From NCBI GenBank assembly GCA_030840805.1, contig JAVEDU010000055.1:1-64000 (forward strand): a stretch of DNA of 64,000 nucleotides. Reading direction: 5' to 3'. Every line of letters starts with the position of its first letter. The stretch's first letter is position 1. The position numbers were made by a program, and so were the translations under genes. This DNA is from Actinomycetota bacterium. GTDB lineage: Bacteria > Actinomycetota > Actinomycetes > Mycobacteriales > HKI-0501. The notes below the pieces were generated by a model. It made no database searches and was not told the origin of the DNA. It worked only from the letters and a program-made list of their open reading frames with translations. Below are positions 1 through 9,245 of this stretch, piece after piece.

Positions 1-363
1 TGCGGCGACACCTTCGCCTTCGCGGATCAAACCAAGAAGGATGTGCTCGGTACCGATGTAGTTGTGGCCGAGTTGCAATGCCTCGCGCAATGACAGCTCG
101 AGCACCTTCTTGGCGCGGGGCGTGAAAGGAATGTGACCCGAGGGTGCCTGCTGACCCTGGCCGATGATTTCTTCGACCTGCTGGCGCACGCCTTCGAGGG
201 AAATGCCGAGCGACTCAAGGGCCTTGGCGGCAACGCCTTCGCCCTCGTGAATCAGCCCGAGAAGGATGTGCTCGGTGCCGATGTAGTTGTGGTTGAGCAT
301 CCGGGCCTCTTCTTGGGCCAGGACGACAACGCGCCGCGCGCGGTCTGTGAATCTCTCGAACAT
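1..363 (-). CDS. clpC: ATP-dependent Clp protease ATP-binding subunit ClpC (N-terminal part, cut by window edge)
   Basis: The first 121 residues of a ClpC/ClpC1 unfoldase, which feeds substrates to the ClpP chamber in the cytoplasm. Only the Clp N-domain is inside the window: two repeats each carrying the motif [14 protein letters not shown] (about residues 25-38 and 100-113), which also shows as a direct DNA repeat. The AAA+ modules would lie beyond base 1. The ATG at 361-363 is preceded by a purine-rich Shine-Dalgarno stretch (GAGGAGCAAGAAGG). Position next to lsr2 and lysS matches actinobacterial clpC1. Identification is firm; everything past residue 121 is not visible. Confidence 0.95.
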   Translation of the reverse strand, partial: MFERFTDRARRVVVLAQEEARMLNHNYIGTEHILLGLIHEGEGVAAKALESLGISLEGVRQQVEEIIGQGQQAPSGHIPFTPRAKKVLELSLREALQLGHNYIGTEHILLGLIREGEGVAA

Positions 364-810
364 CCTTCTTGCTCCTCACGTGCTGTCCAGCACCGTGCAG
401 GTCGGAACACCCGATGGTGCCCGTTCCTAGACTGTAGCCGCGCCCACGGACCGTGGCAGGGGTACCGCCGCCGCCGGAAGCCATTCGGCCGATGCGGACC
501 CCCGGATCGGCGGGCCCACACTGCACAACACGCCTGGTACCGGCTTGGTTCCCGTATGCATACGCTGACAGCGAAACCGGCCGATTTCGCCCTGGTCGGC
601 GGCCCTGGTCCGCATGACGGGGGCGGAGCTGCCCGCGATCTGCGCGGGCGCTGCGAGTGGAAACGCCGTCCACCGGAGGCCGCATTCCCGGTCCGGTAGC
701 GGACGGTCGGCTTCCGGACGGCGCAGGGCCCGAGCGGCCGTACGGCGCCGAACCCGGCGCACGACGGCGTCGCCCGCGGGCGCGGGCACACTGCGCCCGC
801 GGGTGACCCG
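364..810. other. 447-base intergenic region between clpC and lsr2
   Basis: No credible gene: the open frames here are GC-rich shadows without start signals or recognisable residues. The region holds the clpC upstream sequence (ClgR-like box at 563-577, the 10-base palindrome GTATGCATAC at 554-563, and TACAGT at about 432-437 on the minus strand as an alternative -10). Its left part is the clpC leader; its right part is the sequence downstream of lsr2. I see no clear terminator hairpin for lsr2. Confidence 0.5.
563..577 (-). promoter_or_regulatory. ClgR-like box upstream of clpC
   Basis: Read on the minus strand the site is GTTTCGC-TGTCA-GCG, one base away from the GTTCGC-N5-GCG pattern I recall for ClgR, the activator of clp and lon genes in Streptomyces and Corynebacterium. 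It lies about 200 bases upstream of the clpC start and directly abuts a TATGCA hexamer (556-561) that could be a -10. The match is by eye and the position so close to a possible -10 is not ideal for an activator, so this is tentative. Confidence 0.35.
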
Positions 811-1143
811 TCAGTTGGCGGAGTGGTACGCCGCCACGATGTCCGCGGGGATGCGTCCCCGGTCGTTGACCTTGTGGCCCTGCTTGCGTGCCCAGGCACG
901 GATGGCCTGGGTCTGCTCCCGGTCGGTGGCCGCGGTACGGCCACGCGAGGAGGGGCGGGCGGGGGAACGGCCGGCCTTGCGGGCCGCACCGACCCACTGC
1001 GCAAACGAGTCACGCAGTGCCGCCGCATTGTTTGCGGAGAGGTCGATCTCGTACGAAGTGCCGTCGAGCCCGAACGTCACCGTCTCGGTCGCCTCACCGC
1101 CGTCGACGTCGTCGACGAGGATGACCTGGACCTTCTGCGCCAC
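811..1143 (-). CDS. lsr2: Lsr2 family nucleoid-associated protein
   Basis: A 110-residue Lsr2, the H-NS-like protein that bridges AT-rich DNA and silences foreign genes in actinobacteria. The N-terminal half (about 1-60) is the dimerisation domain beginning [11 protein letters not shown]; the C-terminal half carries the AT-hook-like RGR at residues 95-97 inside [10 protein letters not shown]. The start is the GTG at 1141-1143 because GAAAGGAA lies about 8 bases upstream and the protein then begins like known Lsr2. Length is normal for the family. It is encoded codirectionally with lysS upstream and clpC downstream, the usual actinobacterial order. Confidence 0.96.
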   Translation of the reverse strand: MAQKVQVILVDDVDGGEATETVTFGLDGTSYEIDLSANNAAALRDSFAQWVGAARKAGRSPARPSSRGRTAATDREQTQAIRAWARKQGHKVNDRGRIPADIVAAYHSAN

Positions 1144-1177
1144 GGGATATTCCTTTCGCGAGGTGATGTTCCCCGGC

Positions 1178-1183
1178 AGCATA
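1178..1183 (-). promoter_or_regulatory. possible -10 element of the lsr2 promoter
   Basis: TATGCT on the minus strand, 35 bases upstream of the lsr2 GTG, in the 88-base gap after lysS. A transcript starting about 7 bases later would leave a leader of roughly 27 bases containing the GAAAGGAA ribosome site. No good -35 is visible at the right distance, so this is a weak call from the hexamer and its position. Confidence 0.3.
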
Positions 1184-1231
1184 CGCGTAGTCGCACCGGA
1201 ATGAATTACCCCTCGCGGCTTTACCGAACCG

Positions 1232-2743
1232 TCACTCCGGGCGGACGAGCGGGAAAAGGATCGTCTCCCTGATTCCCAGCCCGGTGAGGGCCATGAGGAG
1301 CCGGTCGATTCCCATTCCCATTCCGCCGGACGGCGGCATGCCGTACTCCATCGCGCGCAGGAAGTCCTCGTCGAGGCGCATCGCCTCGGCATCTCCCGCG
1401 GCGGCCAGCAGTGACTGGGCGGTGAGTCGCTCCCGCTGGACCACCGGGTCTACGAGTTCCGAATAGGCGGTGGCCAGCTCGAAACCGCGGACGTACAGAT
1501 CCCATTTCTCCACGACACCCGGCGTGGTGCGGTGCGCCCGCGTCAACGGGGACGTGTCGACCGGGTAGTCGCGCACGAACGTCGGCAGGTGCAGCGAGTC
1601 GACGACGAGATGCTCGAACAGTTCCTCGACCAGCTTGCCGTGACCCCACACCGGGTCCACCGCCAGGTCGACCTTCTCGGCCAGCCCGCGGAGCTCCTCC
1701 ACGGTCGTCTCCGGCGTGACCTCGCGCTCCAGGGCCCCGGACACGGCGTCGTACAGCCCGATCTCGGCCCACTGGCCGGAGAGGTCGTATTCCGTGCCGT
1801 CGGCGAGCGTGACCACCTCGGTGCCGTACACCGAACGGGCGGCCTCCTGGATCAGCTCACGGGTGAGCGTGGCCATCGTGTTGTAGTCGCCGTACGCCTG
1901 GTATGCCTCGAGCATCGCGAACTCCGGCGAGTGCGAGGAATCCGCGCCCTCGTTGCGGAAGTTGCGGTTGATCTCGAACACGCGGTCGATACCGCCCACG
2001 ACGCAGCGCTTCAGGTACAGCTCCGGCGCGATGCGCAGGAACAGGTCCAGGTCGTAAGCGTTGATGTGGGTCTCGAACGGGCGTGCCGCGGCGCCGCCGT
2101 GCAGCACCTGCAACATCGGCGTCTCGACCTCGGTGAAATCCCGTCCCGCGAAGGAGTCCCGCAGGCTCCGTACCACGGCGGCCCGGGTGCGCGCATTCTC
2201 CCGCGCCTGTGGACGCACGATCAGGTCCACATAGCGCTGTCGAACGCGGGTCTCCTCCGACAGCGGCTTGTGCGCAACGGGCAACGGGCGCAACGACTTC
2301 GCGGTCATCACCCAGCTGTCGGCGAGAACGCTCAGTTCACCGCGGCGCGAGGTGATGACCTCGCCGGTGATTCCGACGTGGTCACCGAGATCCACCAGCG
2401 ACTTCCACTCGGCCAATGCCTCCGGGCCGACGCGGTCCAGGCTCAGCATCGCCTGGAGCTCGGTGCCGTCTCCCTCGCGCAGCGTCGCGAAACAGAGCTT
2501 GCCGGTGTTGCGGACGAAGATGACGCGGCCGGTCACCGAGACGCGGTCGCCGGTCGCGACGTCGGGCGCCAGTTCGGGGTACTTCTCCCGGAGCTCGCGC
2601 AATGTGGCGGTCCGCTCGAATCCGACGGGGTAGGGGTCACCGCCGCTCGCCAGCATCCGTTCGCGCTTCTCCCGCCGGACGCGCATCTGCTCGGGGAGAT
2701 CCTCGAACTCGTCGGACGGGGGGCCGGGAGGTTGCTCGCTCAC
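1232..2743 (-). CDS. lysS: lysyl-tRNA synthetase, class II
   Basis: Charges tRNA-Lys with lysine in the cytoplasm. 503 residues, the usual bacterial class II length. Order: an anticodon-binding OB domain (about 65-150, containing [20 protein letters not shown]), class II motif 2 at about 256-275 ([20 protein letters not shown]) and motif 3 near the end (GMGIDR, about 476-481). Start is a GTG read as MSEQPPG; the first 20 residues are a variable acidic extension. It lies between lsr2 and the pantothenate/NAD operon, as in mycobacteria. Divergent from the methyltransferase gene with only 81 bases between starts. Confidence 0.96.
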   Translation of the reverse strand: MSEQPPGPPSDEFEDLPEQMRVRREKRERMLASGGDPYPVGFERTATLRELREKYPELAPDVATGDRVSVTGRVIFVRNTGKLCFATLREGDGTELQAMLSLDRVGPEALAEWKSLVDLGDHVGITGEVITSRRGELSVLADSWVMTAKSLRPLPVAHKPLSEETRVRQRYVDLIVRPQARENARTRAAVVRSLRDSFAGRDFTEVETPMLQVLHGGAAARPFETHINAYDLDLFLRIAPELYLKRCVVGGIDRVFEINRNFRNEGADSSHSPEFAMLEAYQAYGDYNTMATLTRELIQEAARSVYGTEVVTLADGTEYDLSGQWAEIGLYDAVSGALEREVTPETTVEELRGLAEKVDLAVDPVWGHGKLVEELFEHLVVDSLHLPTFVRDYPVDTSPLTRAHRTTPGVVEKWDLYVRGFELATAYSELVDPVVQRERLTAQSLLAAAGDAEAMRLDEDFLRAMEYGMPPSGGMGMGIDRLLMALTGLGIRETILFPLVRPE

Positions 2744-2824
2744 CGGTCGAGCGTAGCCGTCCCACCCCGCCCGCTCCCGCGCGCGCCTCCCCGGACGGGG
2801 CCTCGACGGCTAGGTTCCCCGGGC

Positions 2825-3574
2825 ATGGACGAGACCACCTGGCAGACGCGGCGCCTGTCGTTCGGGGACGTCGCCGACGTGTACGACCGCAGCCGGCCGG
2901 ACTACCCCGCGGCAGCGGTGGGGTGGCTCGCCGGTGACATCCCGCGCCGGGTGCTCGACCTGGGCGCCGGAACGGGAAAGCTGACCCGGATGCTCGTCGA
3001 CGCGGGCCACGAGGTGGTGGCGGTGGAGCCGAGCGCCGGGATGCGGTCGGCGCTGCGCGCGGGGGTACCCGGTGCCGAGGTACTCGACGGTGCGGCCGAG
3101 GACATCCCGCTTCGCGGCGGCTCGGTGGACGTGGTCGTCGCCGCGCAGGCATACCACTGGTTCGACCGGGTCCGCGCGCTCCCGGAGATCGCGCGCGTGC
3201 TGCGCCCGGGCGGCGTCCTCGGGCTGATCTGGAACCAGCGGGACGACGGCGAGCCCTGGGTCGCCGCGCTGTGGGCGCTGCTCGGCGAGCACCCGAGCGA
3301 GCGGCACCGCGAGGGGGCACCGGCCCTGGCGCCGCCGTTCGGGCCGGTGGAGGCGGCGACCTTCCCGCACCGGCAGGCGCTGGACCTGGGCGGCCTGCTG
3401 GACCTGGTGCGGTCCCGGTCGTACGTGGCGACGCTCGCCGACGCCGAGCGGACCGGCCTGCTGGAGCGGATCACCGAGCTGACGCGGACCCATCCGGACC
3501 TCGCCGGGCGGCGGCAGTTCGGCCTGCCGTATGTGACGGAGGCCTACCGCGCCGTCCGGCTCCCCTCGGGTTGA
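2825..3574 (+). CDS. class I SAM-dependent methyltransferase (UbiE/Methyltransf_11 type)
   Basis: A 249-residue cytoplasmic methyltransferase. The SAM-binding motif I LDLGAGTGKL is at about 44-53, followed by an acidic end of strand 2 (VVAVEPS) and the motif IARVLRPGGVLGLIWNQ typical of Methyltransf_11. Substrate cannot be read from sequence. The N-terminal segment around residues 10-30 (SFGDVADVYDRSRPDYPAAA) is the common opening of actinobacterial small-molecule methyltransferases. Start is the ATG at 2825. It stands alone on the plus strand, stopping 4 bases before coaX stops on the other strand. Confidence 0.85.
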   Translation: MDETTWQTRRLSFGDVADVYDRSRPDYPAAAVGWLAGDIPRRVLDLGAGTGKLTRMLVDAGHEVVAVEPSAGMRSALRAGVPGAEVLDGAAEDIPLRGGSVDVVVAAQAYHWFDRVRALPEIARVLRPGGVLGLIWNQRDDGEPWVAALWALLGEHPSERHREGAPALAPPFGPVEAATFPHRQALDLGGLLDLVRSRSYVATLADAERTGLLERITELTRTHPDLAGRRQFGLPYVTEAYRAVRLPSG

Positions 3575-3578
3575 GAGG

Positions 3579-4352
3579 TCAACGCGAGAGGTCGACGTTC
3601 TTCTCGTACACCAGCCGCAGGCCGGTGAGGGTCAGGTCGGGCTCGTGGTGGGTGATCTCCTTGCTCTCGGAGACGACGAGCGGGGCGAGGCCGCCGGTCG
3701 CGACGACCGCCTTCACCTCGCCGCCGAGCTCCTCGATGATCAGCCGGGTGATGCCGTCGACCTGACCGGCGAAGCCGAACACGGTGCCCGACTGCAACGC
3801 CTCGACCGTGTTCTTGCCGATGACGCTGCGCGGCCGGGTGAGCTGGACCTTGAGCAGCTGGGCGGCGCGCTGGGCGAGGGCGTCCACCGAGATCTCGATA
3901 CCGGGCGCGAGCGCGCCGCCGAGGAACTCGCCCCGGGCGCCCACCACGTCGAAGTTCGTCGAGGTGCCGAAGTCCACGACCACTGCCGGGCCGCCGTACA
4001 GCGTGTACGCGGCGAGCGTGTTCACCACCCGGTCGGTGCCGACCTCCTTGGGGTTGTCGACGGCGAGCGGTACCCCCGTGCGGACGCCCGGCTCCACGAT
4101 GACCGTGGGCACGTCGGCGTAGTACCGGCCGAGCATGGTCTTCAGCTCGCGCAGGACCGCCGGGACGGTCGAGCAGGCCGAGATGCCGGTGATCTGCACG
4201 CCGTCGCCGGCCAGCAGGCCCCGGAACATCAGCGCCAGCTCGTCGGCCGTCATCCGGCTGTCGGTGCGGACCCGCCACGAGTGGACGATCTTCTCGCCCT
4301 CGAACGTGGCCAGCACGATGTTGGTGTTGCCCACGTCGATGGTCAGCAGCAC
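3579..4352 (-). CDS. coaX: type III pantothenate kinase CoaX
   Basis: Phosphorylates pantothenate, the first step from vitamin B5 to coenzyme A. 257 residues, full length. The ASKHA nucleotide-binding motifs are all present: DVGNTN at 6-11, PKEVGTDR at 101-108, DFGTSTNFD at 127-135 and GGALAPGI at 145-152. It is the last gene of the operon DUF2520-panC-panD-nadB-nadC-coaX, 5 bases after the nadC stop. Context (panC and panD upstream) agrees with a role in CoA supply. Type III kinases are not feedback-inhibited by CoA, a family property rather than something seen here. Confidence 0.96.
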   Translation of the reverse strand: MLLTIDVGNTNIVLATFEGEKIVHSWRVRTDSRMTADELALMFRGLLAGDGVQITGISACSTVPAVLRELKTMLGRYYADVPTVIVEPGVRTGVPLAVDNPKEVGTDRVVNTLAAYTLYGGPAVVVDFGTSTNFDVVGARGEFLGGALAPGIEISVDALAQRAAQLLKVQLTRPRSVIGKNTVEALQSGTVFGFAGQVDGITRLIIEELGGEVKAVVATGGLAPLVVSESKEITHHEPDLTLTGLRLVYEKNVDLSR

Positions 4353-4357
4353 GACGG

Positions 4358-5230
4358 TCAGCTCCTCAGGTCCAGCGCGATGTCGAGGATCGGGGACGAG
4401 TGGGTCAGCCCGCCGACCGAGAGGTAGTCCACGCCGGTCGCGGCATACTCCGCCACCGTCGCGAGCGTCAGGTTGCCGGTCGCCTCCAGCTCGGCGCGGT
4501 CCCCCACCGCGGCCACGACCTCCCGGAGCACCGCCGGGGCCATGTTGTCGCAGAGCAGGAAGTCCGCGCCTGCCTCGACCGCCTCGACGGCCTCCGCAAT
4601 CGTCTCGACCTCGACCTGCACGCCGACGGCCGGGAACCTCTCGCGGACCGCCCGGTACGCCGCGGTGATCGAGCCGGCCGCGAGGATGTGGTTGTCCTTG
4701 ATCATGGCGACGTCGTACAGGCCCATCCGCTTGTTGTCCCCGCCGGCGGCACGGACGGCGTACTTCTCCAGCGCTCGCAGCCCCGGCGTGGTCTTGCGGG
4801 TGTCCAGCACGGTGACGCCGGTCCCGGCGAGGGCGTCCACCCAGCGGCGGGTGTGGGTGGCGACGCCGGACAGCCGGGACAGCAGGTTCAGCGCGGTCCG
4901 CTCGGCGGTGAGCAGGGCCCGGGTCGGCCCACCGGCGGTGGCGAGCACGTCCCCGCGGCGGACGGCCGTGCCGTCGGCGACCTTCGCGGACCAGTCGGCC
5001 CCCAGCAGCTCGAAGACGACCGCGGCCACCGGCAGGCCGGCGACCACGCCGTCGGCGCGCGCGACCACCTCCGCCGCGGCGGTCTGGTCGGCCGGGATCG
5101 TGGCGGCGGACGTCACGTCCACCCCGTCCGGCCCGCCGAGGTCCTCGGCCAGCGCGGTACGGACGACGCGTTCGACGTCGGCGGGGTCGAGCCCGAGCCC
5201 GCGCAGGGACTCCACAGTGGACGGGTTCAC
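4358..5230 (-). CDS. nadC: nicotinate-nucleotide pyrophosphorylase, carboxylating (quinolinate phosphoribosyltransferase)
   Basis: Converts quinolinate and PRPP to nicotinate mononucleotide in de novo NAD synthesis. 290 residues. Recognisable are DTRKTTPG (143-150), the MGLYD strand (170-174) and KDNH (178-181), all lining the quinolinate/PRPP site. The start is the GTG at 5228-5230, which overlaps the nadB stop as GTGA; this 4-base overlap suggests translational coupling. Quinolinate synthase NadA, the remaining step of this branch, is not in the window. Confidence 0.95.
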   Translation of the reverse strand: MNPSTVESLRGLGLDPADVERVVRTALAEDLGGPDGVDVTSAATIPADQTAAAEVVARADGVVAGLPVAAVVFELLGADWSAKVADGTAVRRGDVLATAGGPTRALLTAERTALNLLSRLSGVATHTRRWVDALAGTGVTVLDTRKTTPGLRALEKYAVRAAGGDNKRMGLYDVAMIKDNHILAAGSITAAYRAVRERFPAVGVQVEVETIAEAVEAVEAGADFLLCDNMAPAVLREVVAAVGDRAELEATGNLTLATVAEYAATGVDYLSVGGLTHSSPILDIALDLRS

Positions 5231-6900
5231 GTCTCGCCTCCGCAGCGGTCGACGGTCAGGGTGCCGGCCGGGTCCAGCCCGGCGTGCAGGTGGGAACGCC
5301 ACGAGTCGTCCGGGTCGGGGAAGTCCTCGCGCCAGTGGCAGCCACGCGTCTCCGCACGGAGCGCGGCGGCGGCGAGCAGTGCGGCGGCGACGGTGTGGAG
5401 GTTGGTGACCTCCCAGTTCTCCGGTCGCGGGTCGGCGGAGCGCGTCGACCGCAGGCCGTCGAGCGTGGTCGCCGTGGCACGCAGGCTGGCCGCGCTGCGG
5501 ATCACCCCGGCGCCCCGGGTCATGGCGCGCTGCAGCCCCTCCCGGGTGGTCGAGGAGACCACCCAGGCCGGGACCTCCGGCACGACCGGATCCGCCTGTG
5601 GCGGCAGGTCCCCGGCGAGGTCCGCGCCGATGCGCCCGGCGAACACCAGGCCCTCCAGCAGGCTGTTGGAGGCGAGCCGGTTCGCGCCGTGGACGCCGGT
5701 GCAGGCGACCTCGCCGCACGCGTACAGGCCGGGGACGCTGGTGCGGCCGTGCAGGTCCGTCCACAGCCCACCGGACGCGTAGTGCGCGGCGGGCGCCACC
5801 GGGATCGGCTCGCTCACCGGGTCGATGCCGGCCTGCCGGCACCGGGCGAGGATCGACGGGAACCGGCGCTCCAGAAACTCCGCGCCGAGGTGGCGGGCGT
5901 CGAGGTACACGTGGTCGGTACCGGCCGTGTTCATCACCCGGGTGATCGCCTTCGCCACGACATCCCGCGGGGCCAGCTCGGCCAGGTCGTGCTGCCCCAC
6001 CATGAACCGGCTCCCGGTGGCGTCCACCAGGTACGCGCCCTCGCCCCGCATCGCCTCACTGACCAGCGGTTGCTGCCCCAGGGCCGCCGACGGGCCCAGG
6101 TACAGCGCGGTGGGGTGGAACTGGACGAACTCCAGGTCGGTGACGATCGCCCCCGCCCGCAGCGCGAGCGCGACACCGTCCCCTGTGGACACCGACGGGT
6201 TGGTGGTGGACGCGAACACCTGGCCCATGCCGCCGGTCGCGAGCACCACGGCGCGGGCGAGCACCGCGCCGACGCCGTCCTCGCTGCCCTCGCCGAGTAC
6301 GTGCAGCGTCACGCCCGCCGCCCGGCCGTCCGCCCCGGTCAGCAGGTCCAGCACGAGCGCGTGCTCGACGAGCCGGATGCCGGGGTCCCGGCGTACCGCG
6401 GCGTGCAGCGCCCGCTGCACCTCCGCGCCGGTCGCGTCACCGCCGGCGTGGACGATCCGGTTGGCGTGATGGCCGCCCTCGCGGGTCAGCATCAGCGACC
6501 CGTCGGGGTGGCGGTCGAACTCGGCCCCGAACGCGATCAGCTCGCGGACCCGGTCCGGGCCCTCGGTGACGAGGACGCGGACGGCCTCGGGGTCGCAGAG
6601 CCCGACGCCGGCGACGAGGGTGTCCTCCAGATGGGCCGCCGGGGTGTCGTGCGGGTCGAGCACCGCCGCGATACCGCCCTGCGCCCAGCGGGTGGAGCCG
6701 TCGTCGATGTTCACCTTGGTCACGACGACGACCGAGCGGCCGGCCGCGCGGGCATGGAGCGCGGCACACAGGCCGGCGACGCCGGAACCGACCACGCAGA
6801 CGTCGGCGGCGATCGTCCACCCGGGATCGGCCGCCGCGAGGCGCCGCGGCAGCGGTCCCAGGACCGTGTCGGGCAGCTCACCCTGGCTGAGCGTCGTCAC
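5227..6900 (-). CDS. nadB: L-aspartate oxidase
   Basis: FAD enzyme that oxidises L-aspartate to iminoaspartate, first step of de novo NAD synthesis. 557 residues. The dinucleotide-binding GSGVAG is at 38-43, and [12 protein letters not shown] (about 69-80) is the signature of the succinate dehydrogenase/fumarate reductase flavoprotein family; [15 protein letters not shown] near residue 150 and the late [16 protein letters not shown] motif point to NadB rather than SdhA. The GTG start at 6898-6900 overlaps the panD stop by 4 bases. The C-terminal helical domain contains the usual Arg-rich segment. Cytosolic, in one operon with nadC. Confidence 0.95.
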   Translation of the reverse strand: MTTLSQGELPDTVLGPLPRRLAAADPGWTIAADVCVVGSGVAGLCAALHARAAGRSVVVVTKVNIDDGSTRWAQGGIAAVLDPHDTPAAHLEDTLVAGVGLCDPEAVRVLVTEGPDRVRELIAFGAEFDRHPDGSLMLTREGGHHANRIVHAGGDATGAEVQRALHAAVRRDPGIRLVEHALVLDLLTGADGRAAGVTLHVLGEGSEDGVGAVLARAVVLATGGMGQVFASTTNPSVSTGDGVALALRAGAIVTDLEFVQFHPTALYLGPSAALGQQPLVSEAMRGEGAYLVDATGSRFMVGQHDLAELAPRDVVAKAITRVMNTAGTDHVYLDARHLGAEFLERRFPSILARCRQAGIDPVSEPIPVAPAAHYASGGLWTDLHGRTSVPGLYACGEVACTGVHGANRLASNSLLEGLVFAGRIGADLAGDLPPQADPVVPEVPAWVVSSTTREGLQRAMTRGAGVIRSAASLRATATTLDGLRSTRSADPRPENWEVTNLHTVAAALLAAAALRAETRGCHWREDFPDPDDSWRSHLHAGLDPAGTLTVDRCGGET

Positions 6901-7319
6901 CCGAGGAGTAGAGCATCTCCGCGGACCTGGTCCGCCGCGCCGGGCACCGGCTCGGCCGGGTCGACGCCGAGGTGGACGATCCGGTTGGCGGCGTCCACGT
7001 GCACGACGCTGGGCCGGTACGCCCGCGCCTCGGCGTCGGAGAACTGCGCGTACGAGATCAGGATGACCAGGTCGCCGGGGTCGACGAGATGCGCGGCGGC
7101 GCCGTTCACCCCGATGATCCCGCTGCCGCGCTCGCCCTCGATGACGTACGTCTCCAGCCGGGCACCGTTGGTGATGTCGACGATCGCCACCTGCTCACCG
7201 GGGAGCAGGTCGGCCGCGTCCATGAGGTCGGCGTCGATCGTCACCGAGCCCACGTAGTGCAGGTCCGCCTGGGTGACGGTGGCCCGGTGGATCTTGGACT
7301 TGAACATCGTGCGCAACAC
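6897..7319 (-). CDS. panD: aspartate 1-decarboxylase
   Basis: Makes beta-alanine from aspartate for pantothenate. 140 residues. The self-cleavage site is the Gly24-Ser25 bond in HYVGSVT; Ser25 becomes the pyruvoyl cofactor. The sequence from [19 protein letters not shown] closely follows mycobacterial PanD. I chose the GTG at 7317-7319 because it gives the family N-terminus ([17 protein letters not shown]) and follows the panC stop by only 2 bases; an ATG four codons later is possible. Both panD and the next gene nadB use aspartate as substrate. Confidence 0.94.
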   Translation of the reverse strand: MLRTMFKSKIHRATVTQADLHYVGSVTIDADLMDAADLLPGEQVAIVDITNGARLETYVIEGERGSGIIGVNGAAAHLVDPGDLVILISYAQFSDAEARAYRPSVVHVDAANRIVHLGVDPAEPVPGAADQVRGDALLLG

Positions 7320-7321
7320 GG

Positions 7322-8128
7322 TCAGTGCCCTTCGGCCAGGTGTACGGCGAGGTTGTCGATGAGTCGGGTGGCCCCCACCCGGGCGGCGACGAGCAGGCGG
7401 GCCTCGCCGGTCGCCGGGGCGGGGCCGAGGTCGGGGGCCCGCAGCTCCAGGTAGTCGAGCTCCAGGCCCGGCTCGGCGGCGAGGACGTCCCGGGCCTGGG
7501 CCGGTCCGGCGCGCAACGCCCGGGACAGGGCGAGCGCGGTCTGCCGCTCCGCCGCGGAAAGGTAGCGGTTGCGGCTGGACAGCGCGAGCCCGTCCGGTTC
7601 CCGGACCGTCGGCACCCCGACGATCTCCAGCCCGAGGGCGAAGTCCGCGACGAGCCGCCGGATGAGGGTGAGCTGCTGGTAGTCCTTCTCGCCGAAGAAC
7701 GCGGCGTCCACGCCGTCGACGAGGTGGAACATCCGGTTGACGACGGTGAGCATCCCGTCGAAATGGCCCGGCCGGGATGCGCCCTCGAGGATCTCGCCCA
7801 GCGGTCCGGCCAGGACGCTGACCTGCGGGCGGGTCGGGAAGACCTCCTCGACCGGCGGCGCGAAGACGATGTCGACCTGTTCGCGCTCGCAGATCGCCAC
7901 GTCCCCGTCGAGCGTCCGCGGGTACCGGTCGAAGTCCTCGCCGGGCCCGAACTGGAGCGGGTTGACGAACACGGTCGCCACCACGGTGGCCGCCCGCAGC
8001 CGCGCCTGGCGCAGCAGCGCGGCGTGGCCCTCGTGCAGCGCGCCCATCGTCATCACGAGGGCGGCCGGGCCGGGCCGGGCGGCCTGGGCCTTGGCGAGCT
8101 CGTCGCGGGTGTGGACCAGCAGGGTCAC
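7322..8128 (-). CDS. panC: pantothenate synthetase (pantoate-beta-alanine ligase)
   Basis: Joins pantoate and beta-alanine using ATP. 268 residues. The HIGH-like nucleotidyl-transferase motif is [10 protein letters not shown] (26-35); [18 protein letters not shown] and FGEKDYQQL follow, and the KMSKS-like loop is [10 protein letters not shown]. The start is the GTG at 8126-8128, overlapping the DUF2520 stop as GTGA. The partner enzymes panB and panE are not in the window. Firm identification. Confidence 0.95.
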   Translation of the reverse strand: MTLLVHTRDELAKAQAARPGPAALVMTMGALHEGHAALLRQARLRAATVVATVFVNPLQFGPGEDFDRYPRTLDGDVAICEREQVDIVFAPPVEEVFPTRPQVSVLAGPLGEILEGASRPGHFDGMLTVVNRMFHLVDGVDAAFFGEKDYQQLTLIRRLVADFALGLEIVGVPTVREPDGLALSSRNRYLSAAERQTALALSRALRAGPAQARDVLAAEPGLELDYLELRAPDLGPAPATGEARLLVAARVGATRLIDNLAVHLAEGH

Positions 8129-9042
8129 GACCGGGCCGCCGTGTCCTCCGACGCCTCGGCGAGCACGTCGAGCAGCGGCGCCGCATCCGCCGCCTTGAGC
8201 CGCCCCGCGCCGATCGCGCGGTCCGCGGTGCGGCGGGCCATCGCCACGTACGCGGGGACGCCCGCCGGGCTGTGCCCGCTCAGCGTCGCGAGATGGGCCG
8301 ACACGGTGCCCGCGTCGCCGCGGGAGACCGGCCCGGTGAGCGCGGCGTCGCCGAACCGCAGGCTGTTGTCCAGCGCGGCACCGAGCAGCGGGCCGAGAAC
8401 CTGCGCGGGGTTGTCCACCCCGGCCTGCCGGAGCAGGTCCATCGACTCGGTGACCAGCGTGATCAGGTGGTTGGAGCCGATCACCAGGGCCGCGTGGTAC
8501 AGCGGGCGCAGCTCCTCGGCGACGACGACCGGTTCGCCGCCCATCTCGACGGCCAGCGCGGCGGCGACCGGTTCCAGACCGGCGGGCGCGGTCGTCCCGA
8601 AGGACACCCCGACCAGTCGCTGGAGGTCCTCCTCGCGCCCGGTGAACGTCATCGCGGGGTGCAGGGCGAGCGGCAGGGCGCCGCGGTTCTCGGCGGGCGC
8701 CAGGACGGCGAGGCCGTGGGCACCGGAGGTGTGGGCGACGATCTGGCCGGGGCGCCAGGCCCCCGTCCCGGCGAGGCCGTCGACCAGCCCGGCGAGCGTG
8801 TCGTCCGGCACCGCGAGGAGGACGAGATCGGCGACGGCCACGACCTCGTCGGCGGGGAGCAGCGGTACGCCGGGGAGCAGGCGGGCGGCGCGGTCCCGGG
8901 AGGCCTTCGAGACACCGGAGGCGGCGACGACGGTGTGTCCGGCCCGGGTGAGCGCGGCGCCGAGGACGGCTCCGACCCGGCCGGCGCCGATGATCCCGAC
9001 CGCGAGGCGGCCGGGCCTGGCATGCGGCGACGCACTGCTCAT
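8125..9042 (-). CDS. Rossmann-like / DUF2520 domain protein
   Basis: 305 residues: an N-terminal NAD(P)-binding Rossmann fold ([13 protein letters not shown], GxGxxG at 19-24) and a C-terminal DUF2520 helical domain ([17 protein letters not shown] region). The architecture resembles ketopantoate reductase and 6-phosphogluconate dehydrogenase-like enzymes, and the gene sits in the Rv3603c position directly upstream of panC. A role as the pantoate-forming reductase is therefore tempting but not proven. Start is the ATG at 9040-9042; the 120 bases before it lead to a palindromic repeat. First gene of the pantothenate/NAD operon. Confidence 0.85.
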   Translation of the reverse strand: MSSASPHARPGRLAVGIIGAGRVGAVLGAALTRAGHTVVAASGVSKASRDRAARLLPGVPLLPADEVVAVADLVLLAVPDDTLAGLVDGLAGTGAWRPGQIVAHTSGAHGLAVLAPAENRGALPLALHPAMTFTGREEDLQRLVGVSFGTTAPAGLEPVAAALAVEMGGEPVVVAEELRPLYHAALVIGSNHLITLVTESMDLLRQAGVDNPAQVLGPLLGAALDNSLRFGDAALTGPVSRGDAGTVSAHLATLSGHSPAGVPAYVAMARRTADRAIGAGRLKAADAAPLLDVLAEASEDTAARS

Positions 9043-9162
9043 GTTCGCGATCCAGTCCTGAGGCGGGTACCGGTCGAGGCAAGTATGCGACCGAGTATGG
9101 CGACCGCGACACCCGGCGACGATGTCGCGTGGGTCACACCCCTCGGCCACGCGCCTCTCCCG

Positions 9163-9245
9163 CCCCACCCCGCGTTGTTCATGGGCCTTGCAACAGACAC
9201 GCCGGCGTGTCGCGTTGCGAAGCCCATGATCAACGCGGGGTGGGG
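9163..9245. repeat. 83-bp palindromic repeat, copy 1 (core GACACGCCGGCGTGTC)
   Basis: A near-perfect inverted repeat centred at 9203/9204. Core at 9196-9211; outer arms include TCATGGGC, GCAAC and the flanks CCCCACCCCGCGTTG / CAACGCGGGGTGGGG, which make this the longest copy in the window. The stop codon of the histidine kinase (9230-9232) lies inside the right arm and its last codons (PTPR) are read from it. The repeat separates the kinase from the DUF2520-panC operon, both on the minus strand. It could act as a terminator or as a REP-like mobile palindrome. Confidence 0.85.

Noticed and set aside
9043-9162. Promoter of the DUF2520-panC operon
   Set aside because: I could not find a -10/-35 pair or motif that stands out in this GC-rich stretch, so no site is claimed.
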